Below are positions 1 through 10,071 of a stretch of 64,000 nt of DNA, one piece after another. The DNA lies in assembly GCA_024516035.1 (NCBI GenBank), contig CM044967.1:2846859-2910858 (forward strand), given 5' to 3'. The stretch is from Bactericera cockerelli. Its lineage: Eukaryota; Arthropoda; Insecta; Hemiptera; Triozidae. Under the pieces are notes generated by a model that made no database searches, had not been told where the DNA came from, and worked only from the letters and a program-made list of their open reading frames with translations. A program made the position numbers and the translations under genes. Positions within the stretch are counted from its first letter, which is position 1. Every line of letters begins with the position of its first letter.

Positions 1-345
1 AAGGGCGAAATTAATGGACAAATTCTAATTCACAAGTCATTGCTAAGCGTCGGTTTTCCCTATCTTACACAGTACGCAATCCGTGCTTAGCGCCACAGAG
101 GTATTACAAAAACGTCTATTAATTTTGCCCTAAAAGACAAAATCGAGATCTTAGGTCATTACTAATCAATATTTTCCCCCATCTAAGGCAATACGCAAAA
201 TTTAACATTAGTTCCACAGAGGTATTACAAAAACGTCTATTGATTCTGCCCTTATAGACAAAGTCAAGATTACAAAAGTTCGAGTTTGATTACATTTCCC
301 AATTTGACCAACGTCTAGACTTCGTCCACAGAATTATAACAAAAA
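1..345. repeat. Three-copy tandem repeat, unit about 111-122 bp
   Basis: The block containing CAGAGGTATTACAAAAACGT occurs at about 96 and 218, with a diverged third version at about 329 (CAGAATTATAACAAAAAAAT). The first two copies are followed by a 'CTATTxATTxTGCCCT' segment. The very first bases of the window are the reverse complement of that segment's end. A lone copy of the same block sits at 30,980-31,020, so the unit is also dispersed. No coding potential seen. Confidence 0.7.
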
Positions 346-660
346 AATATCAATTAATTTATCTCTTAATGTAGGTAGGTATCTTTTCCAAATAGTTAGT
401 AATAATTTCAAAATTTAACACACAGTTTTAGCCAAGGTTCGTGTATCTGTCTGTCATCAAACAAAATATCTCAAGAACGGTATAAGCTAGAGCCTTGAAA
501 TTTGGTACGTAGACTTCATATAGAAAGGGAATGCGACACAATTTTTTTTTTTTTGAAATCAGTGCCGCCAGTTTTCTTTTTTTCTACTCTAAATATCTTA
601 TTATAATAAAATAAATATTATTTATTTTTCTTCAGTACAAGGAAAGTAGAAAGAAATAAT
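346..660. other. Non-coding stretch, AT-rich, probable dispersed repeat debris
   Basis: No exon is evident on either strand. Bases 430-530 read like the 'CTGTCTGTC ... AAATATCTCAAGAAC ... TTGAAATTTGGTA' type of segment that recurs in insect repeat DNA, but only this copy is seen here, so it is not assigned to a family. The final exon of the minus-strand kleisin gene was looked for here and not found. Confidence 0.35.
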
Positions 661-677
661 TAGGGAGTAATACTTAC

Positions 678-848
678 TTGTTCATTTCCATACTCCTTGA
701 CAACATCAGAAAACATCATTTGTGAGTCATGATCGTCAAGGGCAGATAGTAAAATCCCAACGACTTTTCTCTTGCGAATCTGGTCTCTTATTCTAAATAT
801 TGCTGAATCGGTATGACCTTCCAGCTCTTGTAAAGTACTTTCAATTCT
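678..848 (-). CDS. Kleisin gene, exon 12 (winged-helix-like C-terminal part)
   Basis: This exon is 57 codons, phase 0 at both ends. The acceptor is TTTGCAG (849-850) and the donor GTAAGT (677-672). It starts RIESTLQELEGH and ends VVKEYGNEQ. The segment from RDQIRKRKVV through SQMMFSDVVKEYGN has the pattern of the last winged-helix domain of REC8/RAD21: a basic helix, a hydrophobic helix (VVGILLSAL) and then a strand region ending in a Tyr-Gly. In kleisins this domain binds the SMC1 head. A short final exon should follow and must lie left of the window. It is the farthest 3' exon visible. The exon itself is clear; the family call rests on pattern, not on alignment. Confidence 0.65.
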
Positions 849-1293
849 CTGCAAACATAGGGTGGGGAACAAATTAAGAAAAATAATTTTAAAGCACACA
901 ACTGTCGTGATCAAGTGTATACTGTGTGAGCCTGGTAATCTAGTTGGCCCAAGAATTTGTAACGGGATTTTTTCCAAGTCCATTGCATCTATTTTTTCCC
1001 ACATTTCCAGTTATACACATAATGACATGAAAACAATACAGTACAACACCAGTTATACTGCAAGAATGAGACTAAAAGTACCCTTATTTTCACAGTTTAA
1101 AGAAAATCTCATTGATTGGTGTGATTGTTCTCCTATTATTTTAAAATGAAAGCACCTTCAAACTCTTCGAGATAACATACTGGTCTGAAGTTCAGAACAA
1201 TATCAATAACAATATCATTATACTAAAAAAGCAACATTTATCATTCGTTATGGCGTTTAAGTCTAAAATATGAGAATTGTTGTTTTTAATTAC

Positions 1294-1356
1294 CTGTTCG
1301 TTAAGAGAAATCAGAGATGGAGGAACAACAGGACCAGAGACACCAGCCTGAAAATC
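1294..1356 (-). CDS. Kleisin gene, exon 11
   Basis: This is a 21-codon exon, phase 0 on both sides, reading DFQAGVSGPVVPPSLISLNEQ-like sequence (D first, Q last). The acceptor is CAATTCCAG and the donor GTAATT. It belongs to the linker before the C-terminal domain. Such small in-frame exons could be skipped without a frame change. No domain can be named. Confidence 0.6.
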
Positions 1357-1453
1357 CTGGAATTGAAAATAATTGGTAAATTTATTTGATTTAGTCTCGA
1401 CAAGGGACGTCACCCAGATATGGAGCTAATTTTTAAAAATTATATCTCGTATA

Positions 1454-1945
1454 TACAGGGTGGTCCTGAAACATGGTGACAACGGCCTACAGGTGATAGC
1501 TTGGACCATTTCCAACAAATAATACTCACATACATATAGGTCTATCTCACTTGGTTTCCAAGATAACCGCCATTTTGTAAATTATTTTTTAAATGAGAGG
1601 TACGCTCAGTTAGTTGGTCCTAACTTTTTTATTTTTAATTGTGGAACAATATAATTTTCATTTTCGTAATCCACACAAAATTTTGCATCTAAAAACATCA
1701 TTGCAACATGCTAAAATGATACGCTTACCTGGTTTTAGAAAGCAAACTGATCCAGAATGTGGTGGTTGCTGTTTTTCTGTCAAACTTTGAGCTTGATTTG
1801 CTCAAAAAAATTCTCCGGTAGAAGTCTGGTTCTCTTTTGGAAAAAAGTGCTGGTTTTGTTTCCTAACTTTAAACACCAAGATCATGGAAGTTGGATCAGC
1901 GAAAGTGGAGTAAATACACAAGAACGGGCTGAAAACGTGACGCGC
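1454..1945 (+). repeat. Left terminal inverted repeat of the mariner-like element
   Basis: It pairs with 3363-4161 at near identity over its whole length and ends at CGTGACGCGC (1936-1945). One internal difference is an AAAATAAA/AAAATGAA change near the transposon end. High identity between the arms suggests fairly recent activity. Confidence 0.88.
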
Positions 1946-2263
1946 CAAAATTACAAGTTGTTTTATGTACATGTTGAAATTCATTTGAAAGCCGCCGATC
2001 GTGTGTGTGTGAAAAATAAACTTTTGGCCAGTAATTTTTTCAAATGTCAGCATTCAAAAATTTACTATCAATCATTTAGTTTATGTTCGCTTTCCTGGTG
2101 GTCAAGGTGTAATGATTTATTGTGGTTCAGTGCTCAAGTGATACACTTTTTAACCAATAAAAGTAAGAAAGTGAGTACCTACAGTGCTTAATTAGGTGCC
2201 TAAGGCTTCAGTTGAGGGTAGATGTGGTTTAGGTTACATCAGCGTTTAAGAGTTAAGTGAGGA

Positions 2264-3340
2264 ATGCCTAGGTTCAGTAACGCAGAGATGGCAGACATGC
2301 AGCTTGCATATGGAGCTGCAAACATGAATGCTCAAGAAGCTACGAGAATTTACGCCCAGTGGTACCCTAACAGAAAAGTACCAAGCAGAGTGTCCTTCCA
2401 AGCAATTGATAGGAGGTTGAGAGAAACGGGTAGTTTTCACACCCATAATGTCAATGGAGGGCGCAATAGGGCCGTGAGGACACTAAACTTTGAAGAAAAT
2501 GTCCTACAAAGGGTACAACAAAATTCTAGAATCAGTTCAAGAGTACTGGCGCAGCGAACTGGATCTAGTCATCAAAGTGTGCTTAGGGTACTACAAGATA
2601 ATGAAATGCATCCATACCATTTCATGAAAGTTCAGACTTTACTACCCCAAGATTATGAACCAAGAGTAAACTTTGCCAGATGGTACTTACAGAGGGTTTT
2701 TGAAGATCCTGCCTTTGAGTGCAAGATTCTGTGGACAGATGAATCATGTTTCACAAATAGCGGAATGTTCAATATTCACAATAGCCACATGTGGAGTGTT
2801 GATAATCCACATGCCATTCAAAATGTTCATCATCAGTGGCGATTTAGCGTGAATGTTTGGGCAGGTATTATCGGTGACCATCTCGTAGGCTCTTACCTCC
2901 TTCCTAATCGCCTAACTGGCGAAGTCTACGTCACATTTCTCAATGAAACTTTGCCAGAATTGCTTGAAGACATTTCTTTGGAAACCCGAGCTAACATGTT
3001 CTATCAACATGACGGAGCTCCGGCTCATTTTGCCCGAGCTAGCCGGGAGGTGCTGGATAGGCGATTCCCTGGAAAGTGGATTGGTCGTGGAGGACCCTAC
3101 CCATGGCCCCCCAGGACTCCCGAGAAAAATCCTCTTGATTATTGTGTATGGGGCTTTGTGAAAGACCTGGTGTACGAAACTCCTGTTGAAAGCGAGGAGG
3201 ATCTAGTTGCCAGGATTGTCACAGCTTTCGAAAGCTTTAAAGAAACAAGAGGCATATTCAGGAACATTAGGAAAAGTCTGAGGCGAAGATGTAGGCTGCG
3301 CATCGAAAACGGAGGCCGTAACTTCCAACAGTTCCTGTGA
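2264..3340 (+). CDS. Transposase, Tc1/mariner (IS630) superfamily, DUF4817-type N-terminus
   Basis: This is a 358-residue DDE transposase that cuts and pastes the surrounding element. Residues about 1-60 form a helix-turn-helix (FSNAEMADMQLAYG onward) of the kind listed as DUF4817. A second HTH lies near 70-115 (ISSRVLAQRTGSSHQSVLRVL). The catalytic core shows the first acidic residue in ILWTDESCF (about 162-170), the second in YQHDGAPAH (about 247) and the third in RTPEKNPLDY. In mariner-like proteins that last motif is usually SPDLxPxD; here the presumed third catalytic residue is Glu, with 36 residues between it and the second Asp. The frame has no stop or shift. The ATG at 2264 lies just inside the inverted repeats. 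Confidence 0.9.
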   Translation: MPRFSNAEMADMQLAYGAANMNAQEATRIYAQWYPNRKVPSRVSFQAIDRRLRETGSFHTHNVNGGRNRAVRTLNFEENVLQRVQQNSRISSRVLAQRTGSSHQSVLRVLQDNEMHPYHFMKVQTLLPQDYEPRVNFARWYLQRVFEDPAFECKILWTDESCFTNSGMFNIHNSHMWSVDNPHAIQNVHHQWRFSVNVWAGIIGDHLVGSYLLPNRLTGEVYVTFLNETLPELLEDISLETRANMFYQHDGAPAHFARASREVLDRRFPGKWIGRGGPYPWPPRTPEKNPLDYCVWGFVKDLVYETPVESEEDLVARIVTAFESFKETRGIFRNIRKSLRRRCRLRIENGGRNFQQFL

Positions 3341-3362
3341 AGTGAAGAAGTGTTTGGAAAGT

Positions 3363-4161
3363 GCGCGTCACGTTTTCAGTCCGTTCTTGTGTATTTACTC
3401 CACTTTCGCTGATCCAACTTCCATGATCTTGGTGTTTAAAGTTAGGAAACAAAACCAGCACTTTTTTCCAAAAGTAGTCACTGTGGCAGAGCGAGTTAGC
3501 GCGCTAGGCATTGCACACATGGTGACCTGGGTTCGATTCCCAGCGGGGGAGGATTTTTTCTGCTCTGTACTTGGATGTTCGGGGTCCACTCATACCTCGT
3601 GAGGAAAAATGAGTAGCTGCTTTAATGTGAAGCAGCGACCAGTGGCAGAATCTTAGGCAAAAAAAAAAAAAAAACAAGATGTTGTAAATTAATGTGGTAA
3701 AGTCCTATGATTCTGCGCTACCCACTAAAATTGTGACATAATAACACAAAGAAAAAAGCATTATTATTATTTTTCCAAAAGAGAACCAGACTTCTACCGG
3801 AGAAATTTTTTGAGCAAATCAAGCTCAAAGTTTGACAGAAAAACAGCAACCACCACATTCTGGATCAGTTTGCTTTCTAAAACCAGGTAAGCGTATCATT
3901 TTAGCATGTTGCAATGATGTTTTTAGATGCAAAATTTTGTGTGGATTACGAAAATAAAAATTATATTGTTCCACAATAAAAAATAAAAAAGTTAGGGCCA
4001 ACTAACTGAGCGTACCTCTCATTTAAAAAATAATTTACAAAATGGCGGTTATCTTGCAAACCAAGTGAGATAGACCTATATGTATGTGAGTATTATTTGT
4101 TGGAAATGGTCCAAGCTATCACCTGTAGGCCGTTGTCACCATGTTTCAGGACCACCCTGTA
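3363..4161 (-). repeat. Right terminal inverted repeat, split by a SINE
   Basis: It mirrors 1454-1945. The reading is continuous from 3363 to 3473, is broken by the insertion at 3474-3769, and resumes after a duplicated TTTTTCCAAAA (3463-3473 and 3770-3780). Confidence 0.88.
3474..3769 (+). mobile_element. SINE family H, complete copy inside the transposon's right arm
   Basis: The head has a tRNA-like B box (GGTTCGATTCCCAGC at 3531-3545) and an A-box-like stretch (GAGCGAGTTAGCGCG). The body carries the family hallmark TCATACCTCGTGAGGAAAAA, then GCAGCGACCAGTGGC, and an end segment CTGCGCTACCCACTAAAAT followed by a (ATT)n tail. It is flanked by an 11-bp direct duplication, TTTTTCCAAAA. Other copies or parts lie at 19.72-20.13, 32.32-32.48 and 49.35-49.54 kb. 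Confidence 0.88.
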
Positions 4162-4332
4162 TAAAAGTCAAACACCACTCCTCATAGAATTCACTATTTT
4201 AACAGACAAAACTATCAAAATGGAGAATCTACCATTAAAGTCGTGCCTCGTGTGATATGTACTTGCTTTCTTTGCGAAGAAGGAAGCGCACATAGTTATG
4301 TTCTATGGAATGAGAATAATAGCTATACTTAC

Positions 4333-4371
4333 TGTTGAAGATCCTCCCAGGGAAATAGGAAACGATGGTGT
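4333..4371 (-). CDS. Kleisin gene, exon 10
   Basis: This is a 13-codon exon reading TPSFPISLGGSST, phase 0 at both ends. The acceptor is GCAATTTCAG and the donor GTAAGTATAG. It is a good splice-bounded microexon-sized block in the linker of the protein; function unknown. Confidence 0.55.
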
Positions 4372-5283
4372 CTGAAATTGCAAAATAATTGGTTTATTAA
4401 GTATATTCATACAGTAATGTATAGTCAAATATTGAAAAAGGCAAACAATATTTATATGTTTTTTCTTTTAAATGTTCATTACAAGTAGTAAGTAGTACAT
4501 AATAGCAAGACTAGTTAACACTAGTACTCCAAATGTCTTGTATAGATATAGAGTTTTGTTGTTCTATTGTTACAGGACAAAGAAGACTGAATACGAAGAT
4601 TTAAATGAAGTCGAAGACCCCCCCCCCCCCCCCAAAAAAAGAAACTCCAAATTGTTAAGGTTTAAAAAATAAATCATCAAGAATCTAAAATAATGCCATG
4701 CCAACCTTATCTACCACCTCGACCCATAGTAAATTTTAAATTTGGTCAAGCTATGTATTTTAGAGAAACCTTGGTCTCTTACATCGCTCGTGATTCTACA
4801 ATGCTCACATGAAAAATCTACTCGTTTTTCGACAAGATGGCACGAGATGAGTGAAAATTTTGTAAACAAAGGAGCAAGGATCCATGAAACATTAGAAAAT
4901 ACTCTTAATCGGTCTTGACGTCCAAAATTGCTTGAAAAGTTACAACTCGATATTCTAAAACGCTTCATTTATTCGAACATCATCAAACCAATCCGTAAAT
5001 AATTGACATAAGTAAATATCATTAAGTAAATATGTTTGTATTACATTATGGTATTATTTCCAAGTCTATGGATATCGGAAGTACATATTGTGTTCGTTTT
5101 ATAATATTTTTTGAAGAAGAAAAAAAAACAATAAGAAAACCATTAAACGAGTATAGTATCAAGATACACATACATCTATGTAGAGAAGTTTTTATAAATA
5201 GTGTTACTGCTATTATAAAAGTTTCTTTTCAATCTGTAAGGTATAATAAATAAGAATATTCGTACATGGTGAAAAAGGCTTAC
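4372..5283. other. Intron with no recognisable element
   Basis: This stretch is AT-rich with a poly(C) run at 4619-4633. Nothing in it matches the repeat families seen elsewhere in the window, and no coding block bounded by splice sites was found. Confidence 0.4.
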
Positions 5284-5397
5284 CTGAAACGCTATCTGCT
5301 GTCCTGATTGAGGATGTAGATCTGTAGAATTTGATGCATCTTTCTGGCGATAACCCACGGAGGAGCCAGTTAATCCAGATACCCCTCCAGTCACATT
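5284..5397 (-). CDS. Kleisin gene, exon 9
   Basis: This exon is 38 codons, phase 0 at both ends, starting NVTGGVSGLTGSSVGY and ending SGQQIAFQ. The acceptor is TTTCAACAG and the donor GTAAGCC. It is low in hydrophobic residues and rich in Ser, Gly and Gln, as expected of the disordered kleisin linker. Confidence 0.62.
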
Positions 5398-5942
5398 CTG
5401 TTGAAAGGGATATTTTTACTCATTAGTTTATTCTATAAAAAAAACCTTATCTTGTCAAAAAAAATATTAAATCTCGTACTTTGAATTAGACATATGTACT
5501 GTTGATTATGAGCTTTGTAAAAAATTGAGACCGTTAGTTTATATAACAAATCAATAAATTTGAAGTAGAGGCGTTTCACTCTCATTGTTAACAGAGTAAA
5601 ACTGTTTGATTGGCTATCTCGGGTTTTTGAACAGAGAGTAAGCTATTAAAACCCCAATGAAACTTGGACTAGGGCTAAAAAATCGAGTACTTTTCTCATT
5701 TTTTTATAACAATACCTAAATAAAAATATATCTGTCTCTGTTTCTCCAAGTCGTAGGTTCGACTTGCGCCCTATTGAAAGTTTTGAATAGTTTCATTAAG
5801 ATTTTAGATTATACCCATATCGAGTAACATTTTCCCATCTTCTCATTTCTCATCAATTTCGGGATGAAAATTAAAATATGAACTGTGTTTCTCAATCCAG
5901 CCAAGTTTGAAAAATATTAATTATAATATTGTGTGAACATAC

Positions 5943-6146
5943 TGGTACAGCACCACCAGGGACCTCTAGATTCTGGGCTGTTCCGGGATGCTGCTCTTGG
6001 AATTCTGGTGGTGCTTGATGAATTTCAGCCTCCACTTGTTGATGGATTTCAGTCTGTGTTTCTGGTACTCTATTGATTAGAGCCTGTGCTTCAATCACTT
6101 CGCTGATTGGTCGAGGTCTTGAAGACATATACTCCATTGGAACGAG
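5943..6146 (-). CDS. Kleisin gene, exon 8
   Basis: This exon is 68 codons, phase 0 at both ends. It runs from LVPMEYMSSRPRPISEV to LEVPGGAVP. The acceptor is CACAATTTCAAG and the donor GTATGTTC. The middle contains repeated acidic and Gln patterns (ETQTEIHQQVEAEIHQ), possibly a short amphipathic helix. It is part of the central linker. Confidence 0.65.
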
Positions 6147-6652
6147 CTTGAAATTGTGAAACAAAATCAAGCACTTCATTATGATTGCGTTTTCCTTGAA
6201 GCAAACTATTTTGTGATTAGAAATATTAGAACAACAGTCAAAAACACGGTTTCAAATTATCTAAGACAAAGGTGGCGCAAATCTACTATTAGAGGTTCAC
6301 GCATAAGAAAAATGCGTTTGGAAAATAACGTACATATCAAGACGAGAGTTATTAAAACTTTCTAACTCTTCTTGAAATTGTTGTTCGATCTGGTTCATAA
6401 ACGAGTAGGTATTGTCAAACAAGAATAGCATGTGTCGTATATGTGAGATTAGTAAATAAATCTTGAAATTTAAATACTCTCATAGAATAAGGTCAAAAAT
6501 TGGCTAAAGAGAGTAAACAAGAATTAAATCATTCATGTTAAATAAATGCAATGTCATTGATTTTTTTTTATTTATAAGTACAAAGATTCATTTTTGGACT
6601 CTGAATCTCTTGGCAATTTAAGAACAATTTTGAAAAGCTTCATTTTTCTTAC

Positions 6653-6954
6653 CGTCATTAATTCATCATTAATGAAAGATGCGAAACGACGAGATCCCAT
6701 TTTGAATAGCTCTGTCGGTGGTGCTAATTCATAAGAAGGAGGCTCAAATGGAACCTGGCTACGAGCTGTTCTGATTTGTGGTGACGTTATCGGATCTGTT
6801 GAACTTGCTCTTATTATGAGAGAGCCATAAACCATTGCTTCCGTATGAACTTGTGTGTTTCTAGATTGTGGTATGAACACCGAGTTGGGTATTTCCAGTT
6901 GCACGTCCATGAATCGGCGGTGACGCCGTCTGCGTCGACGGCGCGGGGATCCAG
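6653..6954 (-). CDS. Kleisin gene, exon 7 (Arg run, then central domain)
   Basis: This exon is 302 bp. It enters with two bases that complete a codon left open by exon 6 (C + CT, Pro) and leaves in phase 0 at the donor GTAAGA. It begins GSPRRRRRRRHRRFMDVQLE, then NSVFIPQSRNTQVHTEA, and ends PPTELFKMGSRRFASFINDE. An Arg run followed by an aromatic/Asp segment and a later 'PxELF' motif is the layout of the central region of REC8 and RAD21, where RR..LxxWD..T.I precedes the separase-sensitive part. This is one of the better clues to the family. Confidence 0.72.
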
Positions 6955-7692
6955 CTAAAATAAATAAAATAGATGAAAAGGATTTTATAAGCCAAAAGAC
7001 TACTTTAGGTTGGAAATCATCATCAATCCTACAGTCTATTTGTGTACTTGAACCAGTGGTTCGACAGCTATTTCAAACCGGAGGGTATGGTAAAGCTGCA
7101 AGTAACTTTGCAATGGTTGTTAATTTTTACATCTATGTTCAATAACATACTATATCTATATCTACAAAATAGTTCTAAAATAATGTTATTTTAAAATAAA
7201 GTTTAAAAATAATATCATCTGGTAAGATTTTACCATGGAAAGATAGTTTCCAAAAGTTCGTCCTATAAAAATGGCAAAACAAAAAGAACTAGTTGTAGTA
7301 AACAGTAAATTTCTCGGAAGAAAAAAAATATGTCCTATTGAGCATCTATCTGGCCGACAGAAATTAAATAAACCAGCTTGCCACTTTTTGGGGCCGTTAA
7401 GCCTGTCTGCGTCAACAAAAAGTTTTTTCCGCCCACTTACTCCATTCTTGAAATTAAAGTCTTAGCAATCCTGTTAATTTATTGAAATTGACTTCGATTA
7501 ATGTTTCAGAACTTCCAGAAATCACCAAAATTTTACCAAATGACCTAATTTCATGTCTCAACATCTTACAGTTCTTGAGGTATTTTTTTAAAGGCAGAAA
7601 ATTACACACACAGAGACAGAGCAATCGCTGACCCTTTTGATTTAAGCTTTTGAGGAGACAAATAAATATGTATTGAAACTGAAAGCTGATTA
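6955..7692. other. Intron sequence, no clear element
   Basis: No exon or known repeat is visible. It ends where a non-LTR 3' fragment begins at 7693. Confidence 0.4.
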
Positions 7693-7860
7693 TTGGGTTG
7701 GGTGGAAGAGATTGCCATAGGCAATAACCCCGCCTTTTAGTTAGGACTTATGTTTTTATATATTTTCTATTCTTTTTCATTTTCATTGTATATATTGTTT
7801 CCATTTTTTTCATTGTTAAATTAATTATTTCTATGTACATAATGTCCATTTATACCTAAC
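7693..7860 (+). mobile_element. 5'-truncated non-LTR retrotransposon 3' end
   Basis: It starts GTTGGGTGGAAGAGATTGCC and continues ATAGGCAATAACCCCGCC, a short stem-loop (TTGCC/GGCAA) shared with 37.61, 45.11, 48.90 and, inverted, 42.9 kb. An AT-rich segment follows (TATATATTTTCTATTC). Only the 3' untranslated end of the element is present. A related but diverged sequence follows the reverse-transcriptase fragment at 28.5 kb, which ties these ends to that element class. Confidence 0.75.
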
Positions 7861-7861
7861 T

Positions 7862-8125
7862 AGCCGTTTGCCCGTGCTTTGCAACGGGACTAAATTTCAA
7901 ATTTACTAAGGCATGGCCGTACTGCTGGACAGCAATGCCTTTTTGAACTTTTTATAATTTTTCTGGACAAAGCGATAATGGTTTTGGGGGGGTCAATTCT
8001 GAGACATTTTTCGCTATCTCTTACCGTTTTGGCTAAACAACTCCGGACAAACAAACAAACATAGGTAGGTAGGTAGGTAGGTAGGTAGGTAGGTAGTCCT
8101 TTTTTCTGTTTTATATATAAGATAA
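7862..8125 (+). mobile_element. Retroposon fragment of the 'tagccgtttgcccg' type
   Basis: It opens TAGCCGTTTGCCCGTGCTTT and closes GACAAACAAACAAACA, a (GGTA)n tract (8065-8095) and TTATATATAAGAT. This layout is common to a widespread class of insect retroposons, recalled from general knowledge rather than from a search. Only one copy is in the window. Confidence 0.5.
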
Positions 8126-8249
8126 AGCGTTGTATAATAATAATAATAATTATTATCGAAACAATTGTAAATAATATAACCCTTGTTATTACAGGATAGG
8201 GAAAGTAACAAATAAAAATACAAGCAAGTATGAATCTAATGTCACTCAC

Positions 8250-8686
8250 GTGCAGTACGAGTTGACTCAGCCACCGGAGGAAGTAGACTAATAAAATCAT
8301 CATCCTCCATCATGTCCGCTAAAGTAGCGTCACTTATTCCCCTGATTGAGGAGATGCCTCCAAACCGTGCGTCGGTTGTGGATACTGCTGCAAGTTGTGG
8401 CCCACCTTCAGTAGCAATGGCTGTTTCATCAGTAACATTGATTGCTTGATCAGGAATCATTCCATCTGTAGCCATATTATTATCAGTGAATCCTGCCCCA
8501 TCATGATCCATCGCAAAGTCACCAAGTGTTCCATCTGCAGCAGCAGTAGGTGTCCTCACGTCATCCACCCGATTGATTACACCTTCCGGGCGCTGGTCAG
8601 GTCTTCTTTGGAAGCCACTCGACATTAGTTTTTTCAGAACAGCGCTTACTTCCGGAGCAGAAAATTCATGAGGTCTTCCCGGTACC
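8250..8686 (-). CDS. Kleisin gene, exon 6 (long acidic linker)
   Basis: At 437 bp this is the largest coding exon. One base completes the codon from exon 5 and one base is left for exon 7 (donor GTGAGT). It begins VPGRPHEFSAPEVSAVLKKL, continues with an Asp/Thr/Ala-rich stretch and ends FISLLPPVAESTRTA. An acidic cluster, DATLADMMEDDDFI, precedes the Arg run of exon 7. Long acidic linkers with Ser/Thr are normal for REC8-like kleisins, where they are targets of kinases and separase. No separase site is assigned. Confidence 0.7.
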
Positions 8687-8822
8687 CTGGAGGCAATTAA
8701 ATAACAAAACCACTTTAGAAATGTCCATGCTATCGAGAGTCTAAAAATGTATTACAAAGAAGAGCACTGGTATTTACTTATACAAGAAACTATTCCTCAC
8801 GATATATGAGTTGACCAAGTAC

Positions 8823-8900
8823 ATCTCAAGTTTCCAGGCAGCAGGGAATTAAACCCAGATCACCGGCGTTCTAATGGTGTGCGCTAACCACAGAGCGTAT
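8823..8900 (-). mobile_element. tRNA-like SINE head, reversed
   Basis: The reversed strand shows a damaged B box (GGTTTAATTCCC type) and an A-box-like region (GTGGTTAGCGCACACC). No body matching the other families follows, so it is a solitary, eroded head. Confidence 0.45.
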
Positions 8901-9102
8901 TGTGTTCCTAAATACATTGCTCAAATTTGATAATGACTGGGCAAGATAATGACTGAATAGTTAGTTCACTGAAAGGCTTATGTAGTGATAGTATGTACAA
9001 CTAGAAAACTAAGTCTTCTTCAACGGTCTTCTTAAATCGTCTTTCTGACGGACATCAACGGTTTGAAACATTTTTCAACATTCCAAGACAAATAGTACTT
9101 AC

Positions 9103-9145
9103 CTCGAAGTTCTTGTTCCGCTTGATGCAGAAGTACTTGGTTGCG
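9103..9145 (-). CDS. Kleisin gene, exon 5
   Basis: This is a 43-bp exon reading QPSTSASSGTRTS between split codons. The G left by exon 4 plus CG gives Ala, and AG plus the G of exon 6 gives Arg. The acceptor is GTGTTTCAG and the donor GTAAGTAC. The perfect phase match on both sides is the main evidence, since the exon itself is short and Ser/Thr-rich. Confidence 0.62.
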
Positions 9146-9607
9146 CTGAAACACACATGTATATACACAGAAATTATTATATTAATATAGTGCAAGTCGT
9201 AGTAGAGAAGTTAGCGTGCACTCTGAACAAAGAGGTTGTCAAATTTTAAGGTATTGAATAGTAAAGTTTATTTGAGCCAGACAAGAGCCGGTATGGCTGT
9301 AAAAAGTCAATCAATGGAATGGAATAAAAATCGCCGCAAACGGTGTACGTCTTTTAACCCGGTGAAAAGATTCTCGTCCTGACATGGTTGTTTCAATGGT
9401 GTATAGACCATTGGTGTCAAATGAAGCAATAGAATTCTGCCAAGAGGAAACCCTTTTAGAGAAAACTTTCTGCTAATATAAAAATAAAACAATACTGTTT
9501 TAGAGCAGGGAATAAGAATAGACCTTGTTTGTACTATTTGCAACAATACTTAGCTGCTAATATAGTGGGATTCTGTAGACTTAGAACACAGTAAATACAT
9601 TGTAACA

Positions 9608-9750
9608 CACGACCTCAGTAGCTTGATCGATAAAGCGGTAGACTTTTAACCTGGAGGTCGGTCGGTGGTTCAAGTCCCAGTTAATCAAAATTTTTGTGAA
9701 AGTGGTTTGACGAATGGTGATATCACGATTGTCATTAACACAAATATTAA
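9608..9750 (+). mobile_element. SINE family C copy
   Basis: It starts GACCTCAGTAGCTTGATCGA and has an internal 4-bp repeat in the arm before the B box (GGTCGGTCGGTGGTTCAAGT). It ends GATATCACGATTG ... TTAACACAAATATT. It matches copies at 15.26, 25.20 and 48.11 kb. Confidence 0.78.
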
Positions 9751-9849
9751 ACAAAATATTTAGGATTTTATTTACAATAAAATAAACGAAAAACATTCTA
9801 GTTCTATCTAATATCAAAGTTTTTCTCAAGCTACTACTACTTCAGTATA

Positions 9850-10030
9850 AACAGAAAAGTGAGAAGTTGTATTAGATGTACATGAATATCAGAACATACC
9901 TGGACAGCTGTTTCGAGCTTATTTGCTCTCATCAGCAGGTAATAGTTCTGAACATCCATGCCATCAACTAACCTCTCTATTTTAATCAGTATAAACAGAA
10001 AAGTGAGAAGTTGTATTAGATGTACATGAA
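9850..10030. repeat. Direct repeat around the CAGAAAAGTGAGAAGTTG motif
   Basis: The block AGTATAAACAGAAAAGTGAG followed by AAGTTGTATTAGATGTACAT appears twice (9842-9887 and 9988-10030), about 145 bp apart. The sequence between (ATCAGCAGGTAATAGTTC and flanks) reappears, reversed and distorted, at 60.81-60.93 kb. The motif alone also occurs at 26.56, 45.97, 46.27-46.32 and 46.78 kb and in the array at 57.7-58.9 kb. Confidence 0.65.
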
Positions 10031-10071
10031 TTGATACCACTATTAGGTAATTCCATAAACAATATGTTTAC

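Larger units (their letters stand above)
1454..4161 (+). mobile_element. Full-length Tc1/mariner-superfamily transposon with 492-bp terminal inverted repeats
   Basis: The ends read TACAGGGTGGTCCTGAAACA at 1454 and its complement at 4142-4161, flanked by TA on both sides (1452-1453 and 4162-4163), as expected of this superfamily. Each inverted repeat is 492 bp: 1454-1945 on the left and 3363-4161 on the right. The right arm is 799 bp because it holds a 296-bp SINE plus its 11-bp target duplication, and 799 minus 307 is exactly 492. An intact transposase lies between. The element sits inside the kleisin intron between exons 11 and 10, in the opposite orientation to the host gene. Confidence 0.9.

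Noticed and set aside
7890..8303. A 137-residue minus-strand frame
   Set aside because: It runs through a retroposon and a GGTA microsatellite into exon 6 sequence; only the exon part is real.
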